Below are positions 36,278 to 44,584 of a stretch of 64,000 nucleotides of DNA, piece by piece. The notes beneath the pieces are model-generated. The model worked only from the letters and a program-made list of their open reading frames with translations, had not been told where the DNA came from and made no database searches. Source of the stretch: Ruminococcus sp. AM36-2AA (GTDB taxonomy: Bacteria; Bacillota; Clostridia; Lachnospirales; Lachnospiraceae); NCBI RefSeq assembly GCF_003461955.1, contig NZ_QTYB01000010.1, positions 62,001-126,000 of the forward strand, written 5' to 3'. Every line of letters begins with the position of its first letter. The stretch's first letter is position 1. Position numbers and translations under genes: made by a program.

Positions 36278-36655
36278 TTAGTTCATTGTTGCAAGAGTAT
36301 CTCCATTTTCAACGGCAGCACCCTCTGCAACATCGATGCTGGCGATCGTTCCGTCCTGAGGAGCAACAACCGGGATTTCCATCTTCATGGACTCAACGAT
36401 CACTACGCTGTCACCGGCTTTTACGCTCTGTCCAACAGATGCAACGATTTTTACAACTTTTCCAGGAACGGCTGCGGAAACCTTAACAGAACCTGCGCCT
36501 GCTGCCGGAGCTGCTGCCTTTGGTGCTGCCGGAGCTGCCTTAGGAGCCGGAGCTGCTGCTTTTGGTGCTGCTGCAACTGGAGCTGCTGCGTTTCCGTTCT
36601 CTTCTACAGTAACTTCATATGCTGTTCCGTTAACAGTAATTGTATAACTCTTCAT
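36278..36655 (-). CDS. Biotin carboxyl carrier protein of decarboxylase complex (gamma/GcdC type)
   Basis: A 125-residue carrier. An N-terminal beta-rich part (1-22) is followed by an Ala/Pro/Lys linker (about 24-56) and the biotinyl domain with ESMKMEIPV, whose central Lys is biotinylated. The flexible linker lets it shuttle carboxyl groups between the carboxyltransferases and the membrane beta subunit. Encoded between the gamma-like and beta subunits. Confidence 0.95.
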   Translation of the reverse strand: MKSYTITVNGTAYEVTVEENGNAAAPVAAAPKAAAPAPKAAPAAPKAAAPAAGAGSVKVSAAVPGKVVKIVASVGQSVKAGDSVVIVESMKMEIPVVAPQDGTIASIDVAEGAAVENGDTLATMN

Positions 36656-36678
36656 TTTAAAATCCTCCTAAATAATGA

Positions 36679-37443
36679 TTATCTTTTTCTGCGGTTGATC
36701 TTACGGATGGAGCGGACTACAAATCCGTCTGTGCTTGTCTTTCCTTCAGAAGCAGCAATCGCTGCTGCAATCACGGCAACAAGCTCACCATCATCTGTAA
36801 CATCCTCTACGACTGGCTCAGCAACTGGTGCTGCAGCGGCTGGTGCCGGTGCTGCGGCTGCCGGTGCCGGTGCGCTCTCTTTTTTCTTTCCTTCCACAAG
36901 GCCAGGAATATATTTGAAAAGAGAGATCACAAAGATCAGGAATGCCAGGATCACAAATACGGTACCAAGACCCATCAGTGTGTTCAGGGCTGCCTTCTCC
37001 ATATTCTGTGCCAGTGTATAATTCACATCAACAGTAAGAGAAGTCGGTGTTCCTGATTTATCAAATACATAAGTGAAATTCGCTTTGTTTTTCTCGAAGG
37101 ATACCGGAACAACAACGGTGTACTGGTCATCGGAATACTCTACTGTGATATCTTTTTCATCGATATCACCTTTTTTCTCACCAAGTTCTTCTCTGGAACC
37201 GTCCCAGGCGCTTGCTGCGCTCTGTGTGAAAGCATCCTCTGATTCCAGATAGCCCTGGATATCATCCTCGGACATTGCGATGATCGCATCTGTCAGGCCT
37301 TTTGTTGTTGTAACAAGCTGACTCTTTACAGAATCATCAACCTCATCAGCAGCCCATGCAGTAGCTGTGCATCCGATCAGAAGTGCGGCTACGCAAAGGA
37401 ATGCCATGCAGACAGAAGAGATCTTTTTATAAAACTGTCTCAT
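36679..37443 (-). CDS. OadG/MmdB-type small membrane subunit with an N-terminal extracytoplasmic domain
   Basis: A 254-residue protein. The N-terminus is a signal peptide with a lipobox-like LLIGC (Cys at about 25). Residues ~30-145 form an exported domain (DUF3887-like, tentative). A transmembrane helix at about 150-172, a Pro/Ala linker (188-208) and a short C-terminal segment follow, the last three as in OadG, which holds the complex together. Normal OadG is about 80-120 residues, so the exported domain is an addition. It lies 14 bases after the carboxyl transferase. Confidence 0.8.
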   Translation of the reverse strand: MRQFYKKISSVCMAFLCVAALLIGCTATAWAADEVDDSVKSQLVTTTKGLTDAIIAMSEDDIQGYLESEDAFTQSAASAWDGSREELGEKKGDIDEKDITVEYSDDQYTVVVPVSFEKNKANFTYVFDKSGTPTSLTVDVNYTLAQNMEKAALNTLMGLGTVFVILAFLIFVISLFKYIPGLVEGKKKESAPAPAAAAPAPAAAAPVAEPVVEDVTDDGELVAVIAAAIAASEGKTSTDGFVVRSIRKINRRKR

Positions 37444-37456
37444 ACGCTCACCTCAC

Positions 37457-38893
37457 TTAGACTGTTCCATGCTTTTTGGATGGACGGTCTTCCCTTTTTG
37501 TGAACAGCATCTCAAAAGCGCCGATTACATATTTTCTTGTATCTTCTGCTTTGATCACAGTATCCACATACCCTCTTGCTGCTGCAGATGCGATACCGTT
37601 CTGGAGCTCCTTATACTCTGCTGCTTTCTCGTTCAGTGTAGTAGCGTCAGCTCCCTCATACATGATCTTGGCTGCAAGGGAAGCATCCATCATACCGATC
37701 TCTGCGCTATCCCATGCATAAACCATATCTGCTCCGACAGATTTGCTGTTCATGGCAACGTATGCAGTTCCATATGCTTTACCGATCACAACATTTACCT
37801 TCGGTACCGTTGCAGATGCAAAAGCATGTACCATCTCACCTACGGATTTAGCCATCATCTTCTCGTTGCAGAGAGTGGCTTTAAATCCGGTTACGTTGGT
37901 AAGAGTAAGTACCGGAACCTCGAAAGCGTCACAGAATTTTACGAACTCTGCTACTTTTCTTGCGCCTCTGGAAGAAAGAGTTCCATCAGAAACCTCTGTC
38001 TTATTACCATCAGCGTCATAAGACTCACTTCTGTTTGCAACTGCACCAACAGTAGCTCCGTTCAGGCGGAGAAAACCTGTTACGATATCCTGTCCGTAAG
38101 CTGCCTTTGTCTCAAAGAATTCACCATTATCAGCGATTCTTGAAAGAGCGATTGCTGTGTCGCCTGTGCAGCCCGCGATATCATCACATACTCTGTTCAG
38201 GTCGTCTGTGCATTCTTTAAAACTGTCATTGTCTTCATTATTCTCAGGAAGCATGCTGACCAGTGTGCGGATCTGTCCAAGAATCTCATCCTCTGTTCCG
38301 ATACCATCAACAAGTCCTGTCTCCTCACTCTGGAACTGGGCGGAAGCTGAATCGCATTTTTCCACTCTGTTTCCTTCCAGCGCATTTGGAGTGTTTACAA
38401 ACAGTCTGCCCTTCTTCTCCTCTACAAATGTAAAGTCTGTAAGAGCCGGTACAACTGCCATTCCACCGCCGCATGTTCCGAAAACAGCAGTGATCTGTGG
38501 AATAACACCGGATGCCAGTGTCTGTTTCAGATAGATCTCACCAAATGCCTCAAGTGCATCGGTAGCCTCCTGAAGACGAAGTCCCGCACAGTCTACAAGA
38601 CCGATAACAGGTGCTCCAACTTTCAGAGCAAGATCATAAATTTTGGCGATCTTTTTGGCATGCATCTCACCAACTGTTCCGTTCAGTACAGATGCATCCT
38701 GGCTGTATACATATACCAGGCTGCCGTCAATCACACCATATCCGGTGATCACACCGTCTGAAGGTGCCTTTTTTTCAGTCATGTTGAAATCTGTAGTTCT
38801 GGCTGTGACAGCCTGTCCGATCTCAACAAAACTGTTGGCGTCAAGCAGGGAATTGATCCTTGCAGCCGCTACGCTTTGTGTCGCATTACTCAT
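37457..38893 (-). CDS. Acyl-CoA carboxyl transferase (MmdA/12S-like alpha subunit)
   Basis: A 478-residue carboxyltransferase with the two crotonase-like halves of MmdA, GcdA and transcarboxylase 12S. Motifs are KKAPSDGVITGYGVIDG, FGTCGGGMAVVPALTDF and GKAYGTAYVAMNSKSVGADMVYAWDSAEIGMM. It is about 30-40 residues shorter than typical MmdA and several positions in the oxyanion loops differ, so substrate (methylmalonyl-, malonyl- or other CoA) is uncertain. First gene of the operon, with a clear promoter. Confidence 0.9.
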   Translation of the reverse strand: MSNATQSVAAARINSLLDANSFVEIGQAVTARTTDFNMTEKKAPSDGVITGYGVIDGSLVYVYSQDASVLNGTVGEMHAKKIAKIYDLALKVGAPVIGLVDCAGLRLQEATDALEAFGEIYLKQTLASGVIPQITAVFGTCGGGMAVVPALTDFTFVEEKKGRLFVNTPNALEGNRVEKCDSASAQFQSEETGLVDGIGTEDEILGQIRTLVSMLPENNEDNDSFKECTDDLNRVCDDIAGCTGDTAIALSRIADNGEFFETKAAYGQDIVTGFLRLNGATVGAVANRSESYDADGNKTEVSDGTLSSRGARKVAEFVKFCDAFEVPVLTLTNVTGFKATLCNEKMMAKSVGEMVHAFASATVPKVNVVIGKAYGTAYVAMNSKSVGADMVYAWDSAEIGMMDASLAAKIMYEGADATTLNEKAAEYKELQNGIASAAARGYVDTVIKAEDTRKYVIGAFEMLFTKREDRPSKKHGTV

Positions 38894-38947
38894 TATACTA
38901 TGCCCTCCATTTTTTTATTAATATAACCAAAAATTCAGCCGAGTATA

Positions 38948-38976
38948 ATTGTACCTTTTTTTAAGCGAAAATTCAA
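38948..38976 (-). promoter_or_regulatory. Sigma-A promoter of the carboxyltransferase/Na+ pump operon
   Basis: On the minus strand TTGAAT and TACAAT are spaced by exactly 17 bases, 55 bases before the first start codon and just downstream of the preceding terminator. Confidence 0.78.
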
Positions 38977-38996
38977 TACTTTTCGTCATGAATGTT

Positions 38997-39027
38997 AAAA
39001 AATTAACCCCTGACAGATGTCAGGGGT
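38997..39027 (-). terminator. Terminator of the first D,D-carboxypeptidase gene
   Basis: Perfect 10-bp stem ACCCCTGACA/TGTCAGGGGT (39006-39015 with 39018-39027), followed on the minus strand by TAATTTTTT. Confidence 0.92.
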
Positions 39028-39034
39028 CGACCGA

Positions 39035-40258
39035 TCAGTGAAAATAATCCTGAAAAATCTTATTTACATACCATTTATAGGTGATTCTGCCGATTTTTTC
39101 ATTCGATGTCACAGAACAGGAGACTATTTCTTTTCCATTCAGCATTGCATGAAGTGTACCGATCTTCTGATTTTCACGTACAGGTGCTGCTATTTTATCC
39201 GGAAGTTCTGTTTCCCATATAATTGTTTCTGTTTTTTTCAGAAGATATCTTTTCGTCTGCTCTTTCTCCGGCAGAGACGCATGTACTTTTAATCTCCTCT
39301 GCAATTGTTCCGGATATGCTGAATCTTTATCTTTCTCCGGGTATGGACTGTTTTCCTCCGGCACAGCATCTGTCACTGTGATTTCCGGAAGGTCCGGAAG
39401 ATCCGGGAGAAGCACATAACTGTAATTTTCCCTGCCATAAGACAGCAGTTTTTTCGTATCGGACCATTTGTAATTTTTGTTTCCGGGCCAGCCACATCCA
39501 AGCAGTGCCACAATAAACAGTTTTTCATCCTGTCGTACAGCACAGACATAACAGTATCCGGCATTGCCGGTGAAACCGGTTTTTCCGGAAATCACACCAG
39601 TCTCCATATCCAGAAATGCATTGGTATTATGAACCGAATAATGTTCCTTTCCGGAAATATCTGAGAATGTATAATCCCTGGTCTGTGTGATATGGACAAA
39701 TGTCGCATTTTTTATGGCATATGCCATGATCAGTGCCAGATCTCTGGCAGTTGTATGATGAACTCCTCCTTCATCTTCTGCATCCAGCCCATTTGGCGTT
39801 ACAAAATGTGTGTCTGTACATCCCAGTGATTTTGCTTTTTCATTCATCAGGAGCGCAAACTTTTCCACAGAGCCGCCAATATGTTCTGCAATGGCTACTG
39901 CCGTATCATTATGGCTTTTCAGCATCAGCGAATATAACAGATCTTCCAAATAAAACTGCTGGCCTTCCCGCATTCCCAGGTGTGTCTGTGGCTGTGATGC
40001 GGCATTTCTGGAAACCTGTACATAATCGTCTCCGGAAGCCATTTCCAGCGCCAGAATGCAGGTCATGACTTTTGTAGTACTGGCATTGGGCCGTCCTTTA
40101 TAAGCTTCTTTTCCATACAGCACCCGTCCGGTTTCTCCGTCCATAAGAACCGCTGAGAGTGCATAAAGCTGCTCCTCTTTTGCCCACACAGGAAAAATCT
40201 GCAGAATAATAAGGACCGCTGTCATCAGCACGACAGCGGCCATACGCCTGTTTTTCAT
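39035..40258 (-). CDS. D-alanyl-D-alanine carboxypeptidase (DacF type) #1
   Basis: A 407-residue exported peptidase S11 enzyme that trims the terminal D-Ala of peptidoglycan stem peptides. Signal peptide up to about VWAKEE; active-site SxxK is STTK (in NASTTKVMT), SxN is SHN (LKSHNDTAV) and KTG is in GKTGFTGNAG. The Cterminal domain is all-beta-like. Start at 40258 (MKNRRMAAV), with GGGGTG upstream. The sequence between the catalytic domain and the C-terminus is Pro/Glu/Lys-rich. Confidence 0.92.
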   Translation of the reverse strand: MKNRRMAAVVLMTAVLIILQIFPVWAKEEQLYALSAVLMDGETGRVLYGKEAYKGRPNASTTKVMTCILALEMASGDDYVQVSRNAASQPQTHLGMREGQQFYLEDLLYSLMLKSHNDTAVAIAEHIGGSVEKFALLMNEKAKSLGCTDTHFVTPNGLDAEDEGGVHHTTARDLALIMAYAIKNATFVHITQTRDYTFSDISGKEHYSVHNTNAFLDMETGVISGKTGFTGNAGYCYVCAVRQDEKLFIVALLGCGWPGNKNYKWSDTKKLLSYGRENYSYVLLPDLPDLPEITVTDAVPEENSPYPEKDKDSAYPEQLQRRLKVHASLPEKEQTKRYLLKKTETIIWETELPDKIAAPVRENQKIGTLHAMLNGKEIVSCSVTSNEKIGRITYKWYVNKIFQDYFH

Positions 40259-40368
40259 ACGATCACCCCACACACATTTCTATAATTGTTTGCAGTAACC
40301 ATTATATTTTTAATTTTATGCAGAAGTGTCTCCGTGATATAACTTTCTCTTTTTATCTGTCAAACTTG

Positions 40369-41166
40369 TTATCCATTAAAAGTCAGATTCCATCGTTCGG
40401 AAAGATGTCCCGGACGAACTGCCAGCGCAGAGAGTTCTTCAAGCATATCCGGTGCTTTTTCCAGAGCTTCTTCCATAAGGCTGTCCAGTTTCAGAAGTTC
40501 TTTTCTGCAATCAACCTCCGGTTCCGGGCTCATAAAAAACTCTGTGATAAAAGCAGCTCGTTTCTTTCCTGCCGGAGAAAGAGCATGTTCTGAAAGTCTT
40601 TTCTTTCTTCCTCCATCATCGCATACCAGAATACAGGTAAAAATCTTCATCATCTTCAGTGACAGGTAAATATTCCAGGTACGAATAGCCGGCAGTACCT
40701 GATGAATCGTCCAAGCACTGAAAAAATTTGCGCGGATACCGTGGGACGGATAAAAATGCAGAGGATTCTTTCCAGTCTCATACATCAGCATACGGTCAAA
40801 TTCTTTTTCCAGAAGTGTATGGGAAATCTTGCCCTCTTTTGCTACCTGGTTTACATAGGGGTGACAGGTAGAATCCAGAATATAGTGGCATCCAAATCCC
40901 AGCATATATGCCATCAGTGCCGGATTTTTTTCTTTCCTGACCCTGGCCATACCTTTTTCAAAAAATTCCCTTGCTTTTTCTCCATGCATCTTTACTCCAT
41001 ACTGTGTCACCGGATTTTTTGATATAAAATAATAAAAGAGAATATCCGGGCCATGCTGTCCGATCCGATACAGATTTCCATTGCTGCGGATCAGATGCTG
41101 CAATTTTTCAGGAAGTTTTCGGCAAACCCTTTTTCCAAAAAGATCATGTGTGTAAGTTGTGGGCAT
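40369..41166 (-). CDS. Zinc-dependent phospholipase C-like protein
   Basis: A 265-residue protein of the zinc-dependent PLC/S1-P1 nuclease-like family seen in Firmicutes. The N-terminal part has THDLFGKRV, RIGQHGPDILFYY with the family's His/Asp ligands, and GFGCHYILDSTCHPYV, a HxxxDxxxH-like zinc cluster. No signal peptide is visible, so it is probably cytoplasmic and its substrate is unknown. The name describes fold, not proven activity. Confidence 0.82.
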   Translation of the reverse strand: MPTTYTHDLFGKRVCRKLPEKLQHLIRSNGNLYRIGQHGPDILFYYFISKNPVTQYGVKMHGEKAREFFEKGMARVRKEKNPALMAYMLGFGCHYILDSTCHPYVNQVAKEGKISHTLLEKEFDRMLMYETGKNPLHFYPSHGIRANFFSAWTIHQVLPAIRTWNIYLSLKMMKIFTCILVCDDGGRKKRLSEHALSPAGKKRAAFITEFFMSPEPEVDCRKELLKLDSLMEEALEKAPDMLEELSALAVRPGHLSERWNLTFNG

Positions 41167-41253
41167 TTTCTATTCCTCCTCTTTTGCTTATAAAGTGGAC
41201 ATAATCCTCCCCCTGTACAGCAGATTCTGGTATCTGTTAATGTCTTCTGCTTT

Positions 41254-41823
41254 CTATACATCCAGTTTCAACTGAATTTCTTCCTCAGCCTCCGCCTTAA
41301 AATCTTCCAGCTGAACAGGATCCATTTCCGGAAGTTCATCAAGGCCCTGAACACCAAAGCAGCGCAAAAATTCCTCCGTTGTTCCAAGAAGGATCGGACG
41401 TCCCGGTGCATCCAGACGGCCAAGTTCTCTCACCAGATCATAATCCATCAATTTATTAATGGCATGATCACATTTCACACCACGGATTTTTTCAATTTCT
41501 GCTTTTGTGACAGGCTGTTTGTAGGCAATGATCGAAAGTGTCTCAAGCATAACATCTGTCAACGTTGGTTTTTTCGGCTGTGCAGCAATCCTTATAAGGG
41601 AATCGTAATATTCTTTTTTTGTGCAAAGCTGAAAGGAATTCTCTAATTCAATAATCTGAATTCCCCGTTCTTCCTCCTGATAATGAATCATCATATTGCG
41701 GATGATATTCTCTGTTGTTGTAACATCCTGCTGGATTGCTTTGGCAATACGGCTTAATTCTACTGCTTCGCCCATTGCAAAAAGAATCGCTTCAATTTCC
41801 CCTTCAATTCGTTTGATTTCCAC
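41254..41823 (-). CDS. scpB: Segregation and condensation protein B
   Basis: A 189-residue kite subunit of the SMC-ScpAB condensin that organises chromosomes. Motifs: IEAILFAMGE at the N-terminus and SIIAYKQPVTKAEIEKIRGV in the second winged helix. Follows scpA by 23 bases; standard scpA-scpB order. Confidence 0.96.
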   Translation of the reverse strand: MEIKRIEGEIEAILFAMGEAVELSRIAKAIQQDVTTTENIIRNMMIHYQEEERGIQIIELENSFQLCTKKEYYDSLIRIAAQPKKPTLTDVMLETLSIIAYKQPVTKAEIEKIRGVKCDHAINKLMDYDLVRELGRLDAPGRPILLGTTEEFLRCFGVQGLDELPEMDPVQLEDFKAEAEEEIQLKLDV

Positions 41824-41846
41824 TTATCGTCCTCATTCCTGCTGTG

Positions 41847-42632
41847 TTATTCTTCCGCAAACTCTGTCAGATTCTTCCATGTTTCCGGATCCGTGATAAC
41901 TTCTATGTGAATATCATCAAAAAGATCTGCCTGTTCTGCATGAACATGTCCCATTTTCATCAGCTCCAAAATCGAAAGAAACGTAACGATCAGCTGTACT
42001 CTGGAATGCTGATCTTCCATCAGCTGCCGAAAACTGAATTTACGATGTTCTTTTGCATAGTCCCGCATCTCCAGGAGTTTGTCTGACAATGAAATTTCTT
42101 CTTTTTCGATCCGTCCAAATTTGCTTCGGATAGGATCAATTTTATTTTCCTGCCTGCGGATCAAGCTCTGATAAATCGCACTCATCTTTTCCAGTGTCAG
42201 CCCCCGCAGGAGTTCCTGTGGATCAGATGGTGGTGCATATTGCAGCACTTCCTCCGGAAGATCCTGTTTCCGGTAATAAACTCCTGCCGCGTCCCCGAGT
42301 CTGTCCCTTAATTCATAGGACATATATTTGTACATCTTATATTCCAGAAGTTTCTGCACCAGTTCTGCTCTCGGATCTTCCTCTTCACCTTCTTCGTTGA
42401 TTTCTTTAGGAAGGAGCATTTTGCATTTGATATCCAGAAGAGTAGCTGCCATGACCAGAAACTCGCTCATAACGCCAAGATCTTCCTTCTCCATGGAATG
42501 CAGATATTCCATATACTGGTCTGTGATCTCCACAATAGGAATATCATAGATATCAATCTTGTTTTTGTCAATCAGATGCAGCAGCAGATCCAACGGACCC
42601 TCAAACACATTTAATTTAACAGATATTGCCAT
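41847..42632 (-). CDS. scpA: Segregation and condensation protein A
   Basis: A 261-residue kleisin that bridges the SMC heads. N-terminal FEGPLDLLLHLIDKNKIDIYDIPI is the family hallmark; a helical middle and a C-terminal winged helix (VTFLSILELMKMGHVHAEQ) complete it. Eighteen bases after the phosphoesterase gene, so probably in the same transcript. Confidence 0.97.
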   Translation of the reverse strand: MAISVKLNVFEGPLDLLLHLIDKNKIDIYDIPIVEITDQYMEYLHSMEKEDLGVMSEFLVMAATLLDIKCKMLLPKEINEEGEEEDPRAELVQKLLEYKMYKYMSYELRDRLGDAAGVYYRKQDLPEEVLQYAPPSDPQELLRGLTLEKMSAIYQSLIRRQENKIDPIRSKFGRIEKEEISLSDKLLEMRDYAKEHRKFSFRQLMEDQHSRVQLIVTFLSILELMKMGHVHAEQADLFDDIHIEVITDPETWKNLTEFAEE

Positions 42633-42650
42633 AACATTTCCTCATTTCAT

Positions 42651-43448
42651 TTATTCGGAAGGTTTTACATCAATCACCAGCAATTCTCTTGGGTTGTGTA
42701 TCCTCAGAGGAAGCGTATGCTCTCCAAGTCCTGCACTGACAAACATGTGCTGGTTTCCCTTATGAAAATCTCCGCAGCAGAAAGGCGGCAATACCAGATA
42801 CTGAGGAGAAGAAAGCCCATGATGCTCACTGAATCGTACAACACCTCCATGATAATGTCCGGACAAGATCATATCTGCACCCCATTCATAATATGTTTTT
42901 CCGTATTTGGGGTTATGTGCCAGGAGAACCTGCATTCCATTTCTTCCCGGTTTTCCTATCAGTTTTTCCATGACTTCTTTTTTTAGTTTGGGAGATCTTG
43001 GCTTATGATAATATTCAATAGGCAGTTCCAGCCCCCAGAAACAGATACTGTTTCCTTTCAGGATCGCATGTTCATGTTCATTTCTCAGAATATGCACCCC
43101 CGCCTTTTTCAGCGTTTTTTCATATATCCTGTATTGTTTTCCGTTTTCTTCTGAAAGAGACATTTTATATTCATGATTTCCCAGGGCATAATATACCGGA
43201 AAATACTGTGCAAGCTCTTTCAGCAATTTGCATGCAGTCACCAGCGTATCCGGACAGGTACGTACCGCCATATCTCCGGCTGACAGTACAGCATCCGGTT
43301 TTTCCCTGCGTATCGCTTCAATAAGTCCGGCATTATCTCTTCCGTAAGAAAATCCATGAAGATCTGCAAGTAAAACAAATCGTATCCCTTCCGGATTCCG
43401 GATTTTATTCGTATAAATCTGGTATTTTTTTATTCTGAATTTTTTCAT
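42651..43448 (-). CDS. Metallophosphoesterase
   Basis: A 265-residue calcineurin-like phosphoesterase. All metal motifs are visible: DLHG, SAGDMAVR, GNHEYKM, the isolated His in LLAHNPKYG and GHYHGG. Relatives with an N-terminal membrane segment act on lipids or nucleotides; this one has a basic N-terminus and only a weak hydrophobic stretch. The ATG at 43448 overlaps the molybdopterin-protein stop by a few bases; an upstream GTG (43466) is an alternative start. No strong ribosome binding site is present, consistent with coupling. Confidence 0.85.
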   Translation of the reverse strand: MKKFRIKKYQIYTNKIRNPEGIRFVLLADLHGFSYGRDNAGLIEAIRREKPDAVLSAGDMAVRTCPDTLVTACKLLKELAQYFPVYYALGNHEYKMSLSEENGKQYRIYEKTLKKAGVHILRNEHEHAILKGNSICFWGLELPIEYYHKPRSPKLKKEVMEKLIGKPGRNGMQVLLAHNPKYGKTYYEWGADMILSGHYHGGVVRFSEHHGLSSPQYLVLPPFCCGDFHKGNQHMFVSAGLGEHTLPLRIHNPRELLVIDVKPSE

Positions 43449-43449
43449 T

Positions 43450-44484
43450 TTATTTTCCAAAACCACAATTCGGGAATGTACAGACCGGACAGTTCAGACA
43501 GAGTCCACCTTCTCCAAGTGCGTTAATTTCTTCCGCTTTTATTTTATCATCTGCCATTATTCTCGGAAGGATCAGGTCAAATACTGTCCTTTTTGCATAC
43601 ATGACACATCCCGGAAGGCCGAGTACCGGAATCTGTCTTCCATTCCGTTTCAGATATGCCACCAGAAGCATTGCTCCCGGAAGTACCGGTGCGCCATAAG
43701 TTATGATCTCCGCTCCCGTATCACGGATTCCTCCGGGGGTTCGGTCATCAGGATCCACACTCATTCCTCCGGTACAGATGATCAGATCCGCCCCCTCATC
43801 TGCAAAAGAAAGAACTTCTTCTGTGATCAGTGCTTTGTCATCACCCGGCATTACCTGCCCGATGATTTCAGTTGGAAATTCAGAAAGTTTTTCTTTCAGC
43901 ACAGGAGTAAATGTATCCCGGATCAGGCCTTTTCTGATCTCACTTCCGGTTGTGACAATACCGACTTTTTTTTGATGATAGGGCAGGATATCAAAAACAG
44001 GATACTCTCCTGCAGCTTCTTTGGCAGCGTCCATTTTCTCTTTTTCGATCACAAGAGGAATAATTCTGGTCCCTGCGATCTTATTTCCTCTTTTTACCGG
44101 AAAGTCCCCATGTCTGGACGCGATCATCATCTCTCCAAGAGAATTGACTGCCACAAGTGCTTCTCGTCGGATCTTCAGAACACCATCTATTTCTGATACC
44201 ACTTCTATCTTACCTTCTTTGATATCTGTTCCATGCATTTTCAAGGAATCGCCCGCACAGATTCTGTAAAGAATTTCTGCCGCCTCATTTTCATGAAGGA
44301 TTCCTTCTTTTTTTTCCCAGACAAAAAGGTGTTCTTTTCCTACTGAGAGCAAAAGCGGTATATCGTCTTCTTTTACCACATGCCCCTTTTTGAAAAGAAC
44401 GCCTTTTTTTTCATCTTTTATGATCTGTGTGATATCATGGCACAGAATGTGTCCTACTGCATCTTCTGTTCTGATCTCTTTCAT
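43450..44484 (-). CDS. Molybdopterin-binding protein (MoeA/MogA-domain, orphan)
   Basis: A 344-residue protein. Middle to C-terminal part is a MoaB/Mog domain: GIVTTGSEIRKGLI, ICTGGMSVDPDDRTPGGIRDTGAEI and a final VLGLPGCVMYAKRTVFDL. The last residues hold a cysteine cluster, CLNCPVCTFPNCGFGK. The start at 44484 has AAGGGA upstream; the frame continues 42 codons further without a site. Members are found beside molybdenum hydroxylases in anaerobes, but no molybdoenzyme or cofactor gene is near. Role (cofactor insertion or sensing) is inference. Confidence 0.85.
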   Translation of the reverse strand: MKEIRTEDAVGHILCHDITQIIKDEKKGVLFKKGHVVKEDDIPLLLSVGKEHLFVWEKKEGILHENEAAEILYRICAGDSLKMHGTDIKEGKIEVVSEIDGVLKIRREALVAVNSLGEMMIASRHGDFPVKRGNKIAGTRIIPLVIEKEKMDAAKEAAGEYPVFDILPYHQKKVGIVTTGSEIRKGLIRDTFTPVLKEKLSEFPTEIIGQVMPGDDKALITEEVLSFADEGADLIICTGGMSVDPDDRTPGGIRDTGAEIITYGAPVLPGAMLLVAYLKRNGRQIPVLGLPGCVMYAKRTVFDLILPRIMADDKIKAEEINALGEGGLCLNCPVCTFPNCGFGK

Positions 44485-44584
44485 GCAAAATCCCTTCTCT
44501 GTTCTGTTATTTCTCCAATCCGCTTTATTATACATCCTGTCAGGCATTTTTGTCAAAAACATGTTTGCATTTACAAAATGCTGC

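Noticed and set aside
36263..37021. Cys/Ser-rich plus-strand frame within the biotin carrier/OadG region
   Set aside because: Antisense shadow of Ala/Pro-rich linkers; no start context and opposite to well-supported genes.
38894..38947. Extra small ORF before the acyl-CoA carboxyltransferase
   Set aside because: The AT-rich leader contains no start codon with a ribosome binding site other than that of the carboxyltransferase.
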